Shown piece after piece: positions 1 to 8,135 of a stretch of 25,765 nt of DNA. Position 1 is the stretch's first letter; every line of letters starts with the position of its first letter. The DNA comes from Clostridiales bacterium (GTDB lineage Bacteria; Bacillota; Clostridia; Oscillospirales; CAG-272), in the NCBI GenBank assembly GCA_003523225.1, contig DPGK01000033.1, positions 63,938 to 89,702 on the forward strand, read 5' to 3'. Under the pieces are notes generated by a model. It ran no database searches, had not been told where the DNA came from, and saw nothing but the letters and a program-made list of their open reading frames with translations. The position numbers were made by a program, and so were the translations under genes.

Positions 1-71
1 AGCAGGTAACGGGAATCGAACCCGCATAACCAGCTTGGGAAGCTGGAGTTTTGCCATTAGACTATACCTGC
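1..71 (-). tRNA. tRNA-Gly (anticodon CCC)
   Basis: Read on the minus strand, this folds as a complete cloverleaf. A 7-bp acceptor stem (GCAGGTA with TACCTGC) is perfect. The anticodon stem CCAGC/GCTGG encloses the loop TTCCCAA, which gives anticodon CCC (reads GGG, glycine). The T arm carries TTCGATT with a 5-bp stem. The discriminator base is U, as is usual for tRNA-Gly. A CCA tail cannot be judged because the window begins at the discriminator base. Confidence 0.96.
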
Positions 72-81
72 GTATGCATAT

Positions 82-110
82 ATTCTATCTCAAATCGGAC
101 TGTTTGTCAA
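82..110 (-). promoter_or_regulatory. Sigma-A promoter of tRNA-Gly
   Basis: On the minus strand a consensus -35 TTGACA (105-110) and a -10 TAGAAT (82-87) are separated by exactly 17 bases, and the tRNA 5' end follows about 10 bases downstream. This is the strongest promoter-like match in the left end and fits stable-RNA expression. Confidence 0.8.
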
Positions 111-212
111 CCCCAAAAATAATTTTTCTTGCATCATATCCAATCAGGTCATCGCCGCGTATTCAGCGGCACTGTATCAAAGTATCTGTATGAAAGGAAA
201 TGTCAACCTGCA

Positions 213-1124
213 ATGAAACTTGCAACCTCAACCTGTATTTTTCCCGGTAAGCGCGGCGGCGGCAGAACCTCCCTTGAGGAATCTATCCGTCTTTGCTATG
301 ATTGCGGCTTCCGTGTCATCGACCTCAACTTCTGCTCCGCTTCAAATCCCAACAGCGGAAGCGAGCTGGTAGGAGACGACTGGGAGCGTAATGTTGACCG
401 TCTTGGCGATCTTGCCGCTGAGCTTGGCATTACATACAATCAGTCGCACGCTCCGTTTGATTCAAACCTTTACCGTCCGGAGATCAAGCTCTCCGACGAG
501 TACCGCGCCTGGTATGCCGAAAGTGTACGCCGCTCAATTATCGCCAGCGGCAGGCTCGGAGTGCGCTTTGTGACCACGCACGCGCAGACAGCCACCGAGA
601 ACGACGAGATGAACATGGAGGAAAATATCCGGGCAAATCTTGATTTTTATCTTCCTCTTGTTGAGCTTGCCAAAAAGCACGGCACGGGAATTTCAATTGA
701 AAATATGGCTGAATTCCACCCGCTCAAGACCAAGCACCGCTTTACCGCTACGGTTGAGGAGCAGATAGCCGTTATCGACGCCATCGGCGATCCTGTTTCC
801 TGCCGCGCTACATGGGATTTCGGTCACGCGGAGCTTGTGTACCGCGACCAGGCGGCTCAGCTTAAAAAGCTCGGCTCGCGCCTTTGCTCGACTCACGTGC
901 AGGAAAATCGCGGGCTTAACGACGACCATTTTCTTCCCTTTGTGCGCGGAAATACCGCGTGGGAGGTGCTTATGCCTCTGCTCAAGGAAATGAATTACGA
1001 CGGCGATTTTACATATGAGGTGCACGGCTTTTATGCCTCCATTCCTCAGGAGCTTCGCCCTGCTGCCGGGCGTCTTGGCTTCAAGATAGGCACATATCTT
1101 GTCGACCTTTACAATAAGGCGTGA
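213..1124 (+). CDS. Sugar phosphate isomerase/epimerase-like TIM barrel
   Basis: This 303-residue protein resembles the xylose-isomerase-like TIM-barrel family (AP endonuclease 2 superfamily), whose members isomerise or epimerise sugars, inosose or related polyols in the cytoplasm. Metal-site-like residues appear in the expected order: a His in SHAPFDS, a Glu in SIENMAE, an Asp in TWDFGHA, a His in THVQEN and a Glu in TYEVHG. The substrate cannot be read from sequence. The ATG at 213 is chosen because the protein aligns from MKLATSTC; a frame opening at 129 would add 28 unlikely residues. A purine-rich AAAGGAAA lies rather far upstream (about 13 bases). It lies 92 bases before the phosphoglucomutase gene, which suggests but does not prove shared carbohydrate metabolism. 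Confidence 0.8.
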   Translation: MKLATSTCIFPGKRGGGRTSLEESIRLCYDCGFRVIDLNFCSASNPNSGSELVGDDWERNVDRLGDLAAELGITYNQSHAPFDSNLYRPEIKLSDEYRAWYAESVRRSIIASGRLGVRFVTTHAQTATENDEMNMEENIRANLDFYLPLVELAKKHGTGISIENMAEFHPLKTKHRFTATVEEQIAVIDAIGDPVSCRATWDFGHAELVYRDQAAQLKKLGSRLCSTHVQENRGLNDDHFLPFVRGNTAWEVLMPLLKEMNYDGDFTYEVHGFYASIPQELRPAAGRLGFKIGTYLVDLYNKA

Positions 1125-1216
1125 GTTTTTGCCGATTGGCGGCTGGTTGGGCGTATGAATCCGCCGCGCGTTGCATAAACTCACTATATGAATGATGCTT
1201 TGAAAGGAACCTGAAA

Positions 1217-2896
1217 ATGACAGCATATGAAATCTATGCTCATTGGCTTGGATGCGAAAGTATGGACTCATCGCTCCGCGACGAGCTTGAGCGTATAAAG
1301 GATGATCCGGCACAGATAGAGGACTGCTTCGGCAGAGAGCTGGAGTTCGGAACAGCCGGACTTCGCGGTGTGCTCGGACCGGGCCCGGGAAGGATGAACG
1401 TCTGCACCGTCAGCCGTGTCAGCGCGGGATATGCCGCATATATCGCTTCGTCGGGTAATGACGCCTGCCGCCGCGGTGTGGTAATAGCGCACGACAACCG
1501 CCGTATGTCCCGCGAATTTGCGCTTACTGCGGCAGGTGTATTCGCTGCCGCCGGGGTGCATGCGTATCTTTTTGACTCGCTTCGTCCGACCCCGGAGCTT
1601 TCCTTTGCCGTCCGGCATCTCGGTGCTGCCGGAGGCGTAATGATAACCGCGTCGCACAATCCTCCGGAATACAATGGGTATAAAATTTACAATTCCGAGG
1701 GCTGTCAGCAGGGACTTGACGAGACCGAGCGGGTGAAAAAATTCATCGGTGAGATCGGGGATTATCTTAAAGTGCCTTGCCTTGATATCGACAGCGCTGA
1801 CGGTCTGATCTCAGTCCTCGGCAATGATGTGGACGAGGCATATTACCGCGCGGTGAAGTCAATATCCCTCCGTCCGGTAAACGCCGCGGGGTTGCGCGTC
1901 GTTTATTCGCCCCAGCACGGCACCGGCAATGTCCCGGTGCGCCGCGTTCTTGCCGATCTCGGCTATGACGTTGTTCCGGTAGAGGAGCAGTGCGTACCCG
2001 ATCCTGATTTTTCCGCTACCGCCAGCCCGAACCCCGAATCCCCGGCGGCATATGAAAAGGCTCTCGCGCTTGCCGACCGCGCACGCGCCGATATCGTTAT
2101 CACTACCGACCCGGACTGCGACCGTCTCGGAGTGGCGGCGCGCGCGGATGACGGCTCTATGACGCTTATGACGGGCAACCAGTCGGCGGCGGTGCTGCTT
2201 GAATATATACTTTCCACCCACCGCGCGGCGGGAACGATGCCGGAAAAGCCGCTGATGATAAACACCATAGTCACCTCTGACCTTGGCGACCGGGTGTGCG
2301 CTTCCTACGGCGTTAAAGTTGAGAAAACGCTAACGGGATTTAAATTTATCGGCGACAGGATCGCCCGTCATCTTGAGCGCCGCGACGCCGGATATGTTTT
2401 CGGCTATGAGGAAAGCTACGGCTGCCTTATCGGAGACTTTGTCCGCGACAAGGACGCGGTTCAGGCGTCGTTGATGCTTTGCGAGGCTGCGGCGTATTAC
2501 AAGGAGCAGGGAAAGACCCTTATCAACGTGCTTGATGAGCTTTATTCAAGATTCGGATTTTACCTTGACACTCAGTCTAATTTCTTCTTCCGCGGTGCGG
2601 CGGGGCAGAAAAAAATTGCCGCTCTCACGGCGGGATTGCGCCGGGAGCATCCGACCGAGGTCACAGGGGCAAGACTTGTTCGTATGGAGGACTACCTTTC
2701 TGCCGAAACGCAGGCTGAAGGCTTCCCGGAGTCCGATGTGCTGAGATTCGTATTCAGCGACGGCTGCTGGGTGGCTGTCCGTCCCTCCGGAACCGAGCCT
2801 AAATGCAAGTTCTATTACTGTGTACGCGCCAATGACAGAGCCGCCGCAGAGAATAAGCTCGCGGCGTTTAAAGAGGCGTTCGAGCCGAAGGTGTGA
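1217..2896 (+). CDS. pgcA: Phosphoglucomutase / phosphomannomutase family (alpha-PGM)
   Basis: A phosphohexomutase that interconverts glucose-1-phosphate and glucose-6-phosphate (possibly mannose phosphates), linking glycolysis with glycogen and cell-envelope sugar nucleotides. It acts in the cytoplasm. All four family signatures are present: the phosphoserine loop TASHNPPEYNGYK (Ser near 146), the Mg-binding DPDCDRLG near 298, the sugar-specificity loop GYEESYG near 395, and the phosphate-binding RPSGTEPK near 521. At 559 residues it is full length for the Bacillus PgcA/YhxB-like subfamily. The start at 1217 follows a good Shine-Dalgarno site (AAAGGAAC, about 8 bases). The gene ends about 150 bases before a strong terminator. 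The symbol reflects subfamily resemblance only; specificity for glucose over mannose is inferred. Confidence 0.93.
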   Translation: MTAYEIYAHWLGCESMDSSLRDELERIKDDPAQIEDCFGRELEFGTAGLRGVLGPGPGRMNVCTVSRVSAGYAAYIASSGNDACRRGVVIAHDNRRMSREFALTAAGVFAAAGVHAYLFDSLRPTPELSFAVRHLGAAGGVMITASHNPPEYNGYKIYNSEGCQQGLDETERVKKFIGEIGDYLKVPCLDIDSADGLISVLGNDVDEAYYRAVKSISLRPVNAAGLRVVYSPQHGTGNVPVRRVLADLGYDVVPVEEQCVPDPDFSATASPNPESPAAYEKALALADRARADIVITTDPDCDRLGVAARADDGSMTLMTGNQSAAVLLEYILSTHRAAGTMPEKPLMINTIVTSDLGDRVCASYGVKVEKTLTGFKFIGDRIARHLERRDAGYVFGYEESYGCLIGDFVRDKDAVQASLMLCEAAAYYKEQGKTLINVLDELYSRFGFYLDTQSNFFFRGAAGQKKIAALTAGLRREHPTEVTGARLVRMEDYLSAETQAEGFPESDVLRFVFSDGCWVAVRPSGTEPKCKFYYCVRANDRAAAENKLAAFKEAFEPKV

Positions 2897-3044
2897 AATA
2901 ACCGGTCTCCCTTGCGGACTTTTTGCCGTTGCTTCCTGCCTTGACGCGGATATTGACCGCGCCGGGGACTTGACGACGACCCGCGAGGAGTTATCCTGGG
3001 GGTCGAGTGTGGCAACAGATCCCGCCTTAGTCATAGCTGTACCG

Positions 3045-3081
3045 AAAAACGCCCGTATTTTGCGGGCGTTTTTGGCTTTTT
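3045..3081. terminator. Bidirectional rho-independent terminator
   Basis: A perfect 11-bp stem (AAAAACGCCCG at 3045-3055 with CGGGCGTTTTT at 3063-3073) has a 7-base loop and T-rich flanks. It lies between the phosphoglucomutase gene and the converging response-regulator gene, so it can serve both strands. The 148 bases between the mutase stop and the stem hold nothing recognisable. Confidence 0.88.
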
Positions 3082-3136
3082 TTATAGTGAATTACCGATA
3101 TCAGAGCTCACTGAACACATTGCCGTGTCCTGACGA

Positions 3137-3814
3137 TCACTGTTCCGATATTTTATAAAGCATACATGGCCTGCCGCCCGTTTCGTAATACATCTCGGCG
3201 GTAACCTTGCCGGTTTCCGAAAGGTAGTTCATATACCGTCTTACCGTAACCCCGGTAAGACCTGTTTTTTCGGCTATATCGTCGCCAGTCAGCCACGAGT
3301 CTTTGCACTCTTTCATGTTTTCAACGATGAGCCACAGTGTTTTTTCCTGAATTCCTTTCGGATACATATCCTCACTCTTCCTGTGTGAATTTTCAATTAT
3401 ATGATCTATATTCTTTTGGTTAAGCGTTTCAAGGTTCATCAGCGCGTTTGTCTGAGCAATGAATTTGTCGAGTGCTACGCGAAATCTGTCATATGTAAAT
3501 GGTTTCACCAAATAATCCACTGCACCGAGATGAAGGGCTTCCTGCAAAGAATCACGGTCGTTTGCCGCCGTTACCATGATAACATCCACCGGTATCTGCC
3601 TTCTTCTTATCTGGCGCAGGGTTTCAAATCCGTCGGTCAGCGGCATAAACACATCAAGGACGATCAGATCAACAGGATTGCTTTCAATAAAATCAAGCGC
3701 GCTTTTGCCGTCCCTGCACTTTTCCACGACCCTAAAATCCCTGTTTCGATTTATATACTGTTCGTTTATCATTGCGACCATCGGGTCATCTTCCACAATT
3801 AAAACCTTGTACAT
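3137..3814 (-). CDS. Response regulator, CitB/DcuR family
   Basis: A 225-residue DNA-binding response regulator. The receiver domain (about 1-120) has the acidic pair at 9-10, the phospho-accepting Asp54 in LIVLDVFMP, the switch Thr82 and the conserved Lys104 in YLVKPF. The C-terminal part (about 150-222) has a helix-turn-helix (LTGDDIAEKTGLTGVTVRRY) of the type found in CitB, DcuR and DctR regulators, distinct from OmpR or NarL outputs. It follows the sensor kinase gene by 15 bases on the same strand, so the two form a cognate pair in one operon. Family members control uptake and metabolism of C4-dicarboxylates or citrate; the regulon here is unknown. The neighbouring divergent transporter-like gene is a candidate target. 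Confidence 0.92.
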   Translation of the reverse strand: MYKVLIVEDDPMVAMINEQYINRNRDFRVVEKCRDGKSALDFIESNPVDLIVLDVFMPLTDGFETLRQIRRRQIPVDVIMVTAANDRDSLQEALHLGAVDYLVKPFTYDRFRVALDKFIAQTNALMNLETLNQKNIDHIIENSHRKSEDMYPKGIQEKTLWLIVENMKECKDSWLTGDDIAEKTGLTGVTVRRYMNYLSETGKVTAEMYYETGGRPCMLYKISEQ

Positions 3815-3829
3815 ACATAGTCTCCCCCG

Positions 3830-5482
3830 TTATTGGCTTTTGGAAAAGCTGACAGTGAATGAGGTGCCTACACCCTTCTGTGATTCCGTTGTAATTGTTC
3901 CGCCAAGTTCATCGACCATTGTTTTTACCTGATAAAGACCCGTTCCTCTGCTGGTACCCTTGGTGGAGAATCCGTTTTCAAATATTCTGTCAATGTCTGC
4001 CGGGTCGATTCCGACGCCTGTATCATCGGTCGTTATAAGAAGTGCGCCGGGCTTGGAGTAAATGCCGAACATCAATTCCTTGGGCTTGTCGAATACCGCT
4101 TTGTTATCGTTCATTGCATCAAATGCGTTGTCGATCAGGTTGCCTATTACGGTTACAAGCATTGAGTCAGGCAGCGGATAATCGCTTTTGGAGTAGTTGC
4201 AGCCTTCCCTGAGAACAAATTTTATGTTCAGCTCTGAGGCTCTGGCAGCTTTTCCGATCAGTAGCGCGGCAACGGCAGGCTCACTTACAGCAGACATTAT
4301 TTTGCTTATGGTCGTTCTCTGCACAATAGTTATATTTTCAATGTAAGAAGTAGCTTTATCGTACATTCCCATTTGAATAAGACCGAGAATTACATGCAGC
4401 TTGTTTGTAAAGTCATGGTTGTTCGCACGCATGGCATCGACAAGATACCGTGTACCTGTCAGATCCTCCATCAGCTTTGTGTACTCGGCGCGGTCATGAA
4501 GAATACCTACAGCGCCGACCGTACCGTTGTCATCCTTGATAGGTATCCGGTCTATCAGTATATCAGACCTTCCAAGCCGCGGCTCCCGGATATTGAATTC
4601 TTTTTCCCCGCTTTTTAGTGTGTGATCGAAAAGCGTGCCATCGCAGATATTGCCAAGCGGAGCGCCGACAATATTTTTTACGCCTGTATTTTGTCCGCCG
4701 CCGAGCATTGAAACGGCAGCATTGTTTACAAATTGAACAGATCCGGTCTTGTCGATTGCAATTATTCCTTCATCAAGTGATTCAAGAATATTATCCCTGA
4801 CCTGATACATGGCTGAAAAAACATCCGGCTCATATCCGTGGAGACTCTTTTTTATACTGCTTGAAAGCTCGGCGGAAAGAATTAGCTCTATTAAAACAGC
4901 CGCTAAAGTTATCAAAGCATAAAATGTAAGCGTCTGGAATGTCTCGGCTTTTATATTTTCCATAAGCATGATAGCCATGACAAAGCCTATATAGTTGCCC
5001 TCGCTGTCGTAAATAGCCGAATAAGCCCTGCGCTGTGTTCCGGAAGGTCCGCTGTCGTATGCTGTATAGAATTCCCGGTTGTTTTCCTTGAATTCAGGTA
5101 TGGTTCCGTCATATATTGTACCAATCAGTTCGTGGGTTGAGTGATACAGTCGGATATTGTCACAGCTCACGACAGAGATGACGTCTATATCGTCAAGCGT
5201 ATCCTTAAGAGAATCAAGATACCCCATCAGAATGTCCTTATGCGCCTCTTCCTCTCCGCTCACTTTTTCCATATTCAGAATAGGAGAATGCGCAATGGCT
5301 TCCGCAACATTCTGTAGATTCTGATCGCGTTTCTGCATTTCGAAATGAATATTGATCATTGTACCCGAAATGCCGAGAAAAAGAGCGAGCGAAATTATAA
5401 GGATCAGCTGTGTTGCAAAAATCTTTTTCTGTATGTGCTTGGCGGAGGACTTTTTTGGGCCGCCTGTTTTATTTTCGTCCAT
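3830..5482 (-). CDS. Sensor histidine kinase, CitA/DcuS family
   Basis: A membrane sensor kinase of about 550 residues. In order it has a cytoplasmic basic N-terminus, a transmembrane helix (about 20-42), an extracytoplasmic single-Cache-type ligand domain (about 45-180) with the motif RLYHSTHELIG resembling the dicarboxylate/citrate-binding RLYHP motif of CitA and DcuS, a second helix (about 187-206), a PAS domain (about 225-335), a dimerisation helix with phospho-accepting His near 356 in NNHDFTNKLH, and a HATPase domain (NLIDNAFDA, DTGVGI, GTGLYQV). The HxxxN-type phosphorylation helix is typical of this family. An upstream GTG at 5497 would add five residues; the ATG at 5482 is preferred, but both ribosome sites are weak. 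The Pro of the usual RLYHP motif is Ser, so the ligand may differ. Confidence 0.92.
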   Translation of the reverse strand: MDENKTGGPKKSSAKHIQKKIFATQLILIISLALFLGISGTMINIHFEMQKRDQNLQNVAEAIAHSPILNMEKVSGEEEAHKDILMGYLDSLKDTLDDIDVISVVSCDNIRLYHSTHELIGTIYDGTIPEFKENNREFYTAYDSGPSGTQRRAYSAIYDSEGNYIGFVMAIMLMENIKAETFQTLTFYALITLAAVLIELILSAELSSSIKKSLHGYEPDVFSAMYQVRDNILESLDEGIIAIDKTGSVQFVNNAAVSMLGGGQNTGVKNIVGAPLGNICDGTLFDHTLKSGEKEFNIREPRLGRSDILIDRIPIKDDNGTVGAVGILHDRAEYTKLMEDLTGTRYLVDAMRANNHDFTNKLHVILGLIQMGMYDKATSYIENITIVQRTTISKIMSAVSEPAVAALLIGKAARASELNIKFVLREGCNYSKSDYPLPDSMLVTVIGNLIDNAFDAMNDNKAVFDKPKELMFGIYSKPGALLITTDDTGVGIDPADIDRIFENGFSTKGTSRGTGLYQVKTMVDELGGTITTESQKGVGTSFTVSFSKSQ

Positions 5483-5536
5483 GACATTATTTCTCACTTT
5501 CAGAAATCCGGATACCTTTGGTATTGGTTCAAGAAC

Positions 5537-5565
5537 ATTATATCATATGTTCAGGCTGTTTTCAA
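5537..5565 (-). promoter_or_regulatory. Promoter of the two-component operon
   Basis: On the minus strand TTGAAA (5560-5565) and TATAAT (5537-5542) are spaced by 17 bases, with an extended -10 TG one base upstream of the hexamer. It lies about 55 bases upstream of the kinase start. Confidence 0.7.
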
Positions 5566-5645
5566 TTTCGTTGCTTACTTAAATGGCTTTTGAAAGTAAA
5601 ATAAATGACATGTCAGCAAAAAAAGTGTTTGTTTTTTTCATATGA

Positions 5646-5674
5646 TTGTTTTTGCCGGGGAAGTGTGATATCAT
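5646..5674 (+). promoter_or_regulatory. Promoter of the PQ-loop/SGNH operon
   Basis: TTGTTT (5646-5651) and TATCAT (5669-5674) are spaced by 17 bases with an extended -10 TG. The palindrome TGATATCA (5666-5673) overlaps the -10 and could bind a regulator. The next gene starts 27 bases downstream. Confidence 0.6.
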
Positions 5675-5700
5675 ATGGTCAAAATAAAGGAGATTCAACT

Positions 5701-6015
5701 ATGGGTTCTGTACTGGAAACAATTATGCTTATTTGCTTTGGCTTTTCTTGGCCGCTCAATCTCATTAAGACTTACAAATCTAAAACATCCCACAGCACAA
5801 GTCTTGCTTTTATACTGCTCATAATCGCCGGTTATATTGCCGGAATAACTGCGAAGATCGTAACGCATCAGATCAGCTATGTACTGATTGCTTATCTGCT
5901 GAATCTTGCAATCGTACTTCTGAATCTTATGGTTTATTTCAGAAACATGTCTTTTGACAAAAAGACCGACAGTAAATCGGCGCAGGTGACACCGAAAAAA
6001 TGTCAGACACGATAA
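5701..6015 (+). CDS. PQ-loop / SemiSWEET-like small membrane protein
   Basis: A 104-residue protein with three predicted transmembrane helices (about 5-21, 34-54 and 58-81), the layout of half-transporters of the SWEET/PQ-loop superfamily that dimerise to move small sugars or other solutes. The usual Pro-Gln of the first helix is replaced by WPLNLIKTYKSKTS, a variant I associate with clostridial members. The ATG at 5701 is chosen because AAAGGAG precedes it at ideal spacing and the hydrophobic core starts right after; the frame is open back to 5605 without a ribosome site. It lies 46 bases before the SGNH-like gene with no terminator between, so they are likely co-transcribed. The substrate is unknown. 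The gene is more AT-rich than the housekeeping genes around it. Confidence 0.75.
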   Translation: MGSVLETIMLICFGFSWPLNLIKTYKSKTSHSTSLAFILLIIAGYIAGITAKIVTHQISYVLIAYLLNLAIVLLNLMVYFRNMSFDKKTDSKSAQVTPKKCQTR

Positions 6016-6061
6016 GCACAATGAGAGAAACATCTTTGAATATGAACGGAGGCAAACAAAA

Positions 6062-6646
6062 ATGTTTGAAAACGAAATAACAAAATACAAGGCTCTTAAT
6101 GAACTTGCCGAACATGGAGGCAGCGTAATTTTCGGAGGCAGTGACGATATTGAAATCCCTCTGTGCGAATTAAAGCAGGCATTTTCTCTTGGTTCAAACC
6201 TTTATAACAGGAGCTTCCCGGAGATATCAGTATCTTGCGCAAAGGAAATATACGATATATGTGTCGCTGACTTGTGTCCTGACAATGTGTTGCTGCATAT
6301 CGGTGCAGCAGATATAAAGTTATTCGGTGAGAACAAGCAGCAGTTTGATTCAGAGTACCGTGAGCTTATCGCGGGTATCAGAAAACACGATAAAAAATGT
6401 AATATAGTTATTGTGTCTTTGAAAAACAGTTCGGACAGCGCAGTTATTTCTGATATGAATCAACACCTTCGTTATATCGCCGAAACAGAGCATTGTGAGT
6501 TCGTGGACATTGGAGTCAAGCATATTCAGAGACTCCGGGAAAACAAGGATGTCCTTTCATTCGTTTACTCAGCGGGGTTTGTGCACCCGCTGTCCAATAA
6601 ACTCCCGCTTTACGATCTTGCTGACGTCTTATTCTGCTGTGGATAA
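6062..6646 (+). CDS. SGNH/GDSL-hydrolase-like protein with degenerate motifs
   Basis: A 194-residue soluble protein with no signal peptide. It follows the SGNH-hydrolase layout: a first strand and nucleophile loop VIFGGSDD (Ser27, where active enzymes have GDS), a central LLHIGAADIKLF (matching the GxND block but with Asp instead of Asn), and a C-terminal GFVHPLSNK carrying His175. The Asp usually two or three residues before that His is absent. The fold assignment is an inference from these blocks; catalytic activity is doubtful. A strong CGGAGG ribosome site precedes the ATG. Its pairing with the PQ-loop protein, opposite a CitA-type two-component system, suggests a small solute-handling module. 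Confidence 0.6.
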   Translation: MFENEITKYKALNELAEHGGSVIFGGSDDIEIPLCELKQAFSLGSNLYNRSFPEISVSCAKEIYDICVADLCPDNVLLHIGAADIKLFGENKQQFDSEYRELIAGIRKHDKKCNIVIVSLKNSSDSAVISDMNQHLRYIAETEHCEFVDIGVKHIQRLRENKDVLSFVYSAGFVHPLSNKLPLYDLADVLFCCG

Positions 6647-6749
6647 TAATTCACCGATGTGAGTTAGGTAATATTATTTTTTCATTGGTTTGAACATTGG
6701 AACAGTATCAAACGAGTTGTTTGGTCGATGAATTTTCAATATTTGTTTT

Positions 6750-6787
6750 ACACCGGGCTGTTGCATTTAGCGACAGTCCGGTGTTTT
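6750..6787 (+). terminator. Rho-independent terminator after the SGNH-like gene
   Basis: A 12-bp stem (6750-6761 with 6773-6784, one G-U pair) encloses an 11-base loop and is followed by TTTTTAT on the plus strand. The minus-strand side lacks a T run, so it mainly ends plus-strand transcription. The stop codon of the converging XRE gene (6767-6769) falls inside the loop. Confidence 0.75.
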
Positions 6788-7921
6788 TATATCTTTGTGC
6801 TGTCGTAGCTTTCGGTCTCTTATCATTGCCGCAAAGAGGGCGAAAATAAAGATAAGGGAAATGCGCAGTAGCGTCACGATAAATGTAAGCGGTATATAAG
6901 CCGCTTTGGTTGCGGGGAGCAGATTTGCCACTGCAATCAGACATAGCCACAGCACTGCGGCGGAGCTGAGAGCCGCGATCCTTGATTTTGACGGCGGAAA
7001 CGCCTTTATGAGGCGAAAGAAAGATACCGTTGCCGCCGAAAAAGCCAAAAGGCACAGTATATTTGTCAGTTGGGAAATTCTCGCAAGGATCAACCAAAGC
7101 TCGTAGCCTTCGATCGGAATTTCACCGGACATTGGGCTTTTTATAGGTATTATAACATTTGTAAGAAGCAACGCCGAATAGACCGTCATAGAAACGGCGA
7201 ATTCCGCAATTACCCGTTTTTTGCTTCCGGTTTTTTCGCGGAAGGAAAAGAACGAGGCAAATATAATCAGCAAAGCGCTAAGGGATAAGAAAACATCGAA
7301 TAATATGCTGAAAGTGATACCTGTTTGCGCGATCAGGCGTATATGCTTTGGCAACAGCAAAAGAGAGTTGTGCGACGCGCCTCCGATCGCCACTGCAATG
7401 TGAATATAGACAAGGAAGAAAAAATACCATGTGCAGAAAAGCAGAGGACGGCGGGAAAAAATACAGATAAGCTCTGCCACGATAAGCTCGGCGGTGAAAA
7501 CCAGAAATGCCGGTGCGCTCAGGTATATTGCTGCTATTGCCGATATGAGCGCAACGGCAAAGAATATGTACGCAAATATCTTCCTGCCGTCGCGCATATC
7601 TATCAGCGGAGTCCTTGCGCACTCCTGCGGTTTATTACGGGCGTCGACGTTTGATTGGTGGGTCGCATACTCGCTTTCCGCCTCAAGCGGAGTCGCTGAG
7701 CCTTCATTACCGCATCCGTTTACAAGGCAGTCAAGGCTGACTCCGAATATCTCGCAAAGGCGTTGCAGCTTGTCAAGCTCCGGCACTGCCGTTCCGGTCT
7801 CCCATTTTGAGACCGACTGGCGCGAAACTCCGGCAAGCCCGGCAAGCTCCTCCTGCGAAAGCTGCTTTTCGCTTCTCAGCCGGTATATATTCTGACCGAG
7901 TATGAGGTTGGTTGGGTTCAT
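6767..7921 (-). CDS. XRE-family regulator with multi-pass membrane domain
   Basis: A 384-residue protein with an N-terminal Cro/C1-type helix-turn-helix (about 8-65; LSQEELAGLAGVSRQSVSKWETG is the typical recognition region), a hydrophilic linker, and about eight hydrophobic segments from roughly residue 110 to the end. It would sit in the membrane with the DNA-binding domain in the cytoplasm, an arrangement widespread in Clostridia with poorly known signals. The ATG at 7921 is preferred because GGAGG lies 6 bases upstream and the HTH begins at residue 8; an open frame extends back to 7996 without a ribosome site. It has its own promoter overlapped by the palindrome CCACGTGG, which suggests autoregulation. 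Confidence 0.85.
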   Translation of the reverse strand: MNPTNLILGQNIYRLRSEKQLSQEELAGLAGVSRQSVSKWETGTAVPELDKLQRLCEIFGVSLDCLVNGCGNEGSATPLEAESEYATHQSNVDARNKPQECARTPLIDMRDGRKIFAYIFFAVALISAIAAIYLSAPAFLVFTAELIVAELICIFSRRPLLFCTWYFFFLVYIHIAVAIGGASHNSLLLLPKHIRLIAQTGITFSILFDVFLSLSALLIIFASFFSFREKTGSKKRVIAEFAVSMTVYSALLLTNVIIPIKSPMSGEIPIEGYELWLILARISQLTNILCLLAFSAATVSFFRLIKAFPPSKSRIAALSSAAVLWLCLIAVANLLPATKAAYIPLTFIVTLLRISLIFIFALFAAMIRDRKLRQHKDIKTPDCR

Positions 7922-7963
7922 TTTTTCCTCCGTGTTCTGACCTGTGGGTCGTATTTCACTGAG

Positions 7964-7993
7964 ATTATACCACGTGGGCACATGCGGGGTCAA
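7964..7993 (-). promoter_or_regulatory. Promoter of the XRE gene with palindromic operator candidate
   Basis: On the minus strand TTGACC (7988-7993) and TATAAT (7964-7969) are spaced by 18 bases, with TG one base before the -10. The spacer contains the 8-bp palindrome CCACGTGG, placed where a repressor could block polymerase. Confidence 0.65.
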
Positions 7994-8106
7994 CATACCG
8001 GACTTTGAATGTTGTCAACTCACGGTTGCACCGTCAAAAAACGCCGCGCAAAATGACACTCTTACGCCATGACTGTCGCTTTTGGAGCGTGAGGTTCAAG
8101 TTTTTC

Positions 8107-8135
8107 TTGACGGACGGGGAAATATGTGATATCAT
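8107..8135 (+). promoter_or_regulatory. Promoter of the dusB operon
   Basis: TTGACG (8107-8112) and TATCAT (8130-8135) are spaced by 17 bases with an extended -10 TG; a TATAAT directly follows at 8136-8141. The palindrome TGATATCA (8127-8134) overlaps the -10, as in the promoter at 5646-5674. Bases 7994-8106, upstream of it, hold nothing recognisable. Confidence 0.6.

Noticed and set aside
1130..1175. A GGCGG...CCGCC inverted repeat between the isomerase-like and phosphoglucomutase genes.
   Set aside because: It has only 5 pairs, a long loop and no T run, so it is not a credible terminator.
5605..5700. Upstream extension of the PQ-loop protein to an ATG at 5605.
   Set aside because: It runs through the promoter and lacks a ribosome site; the ATG at 5701 has AAAGGAG.
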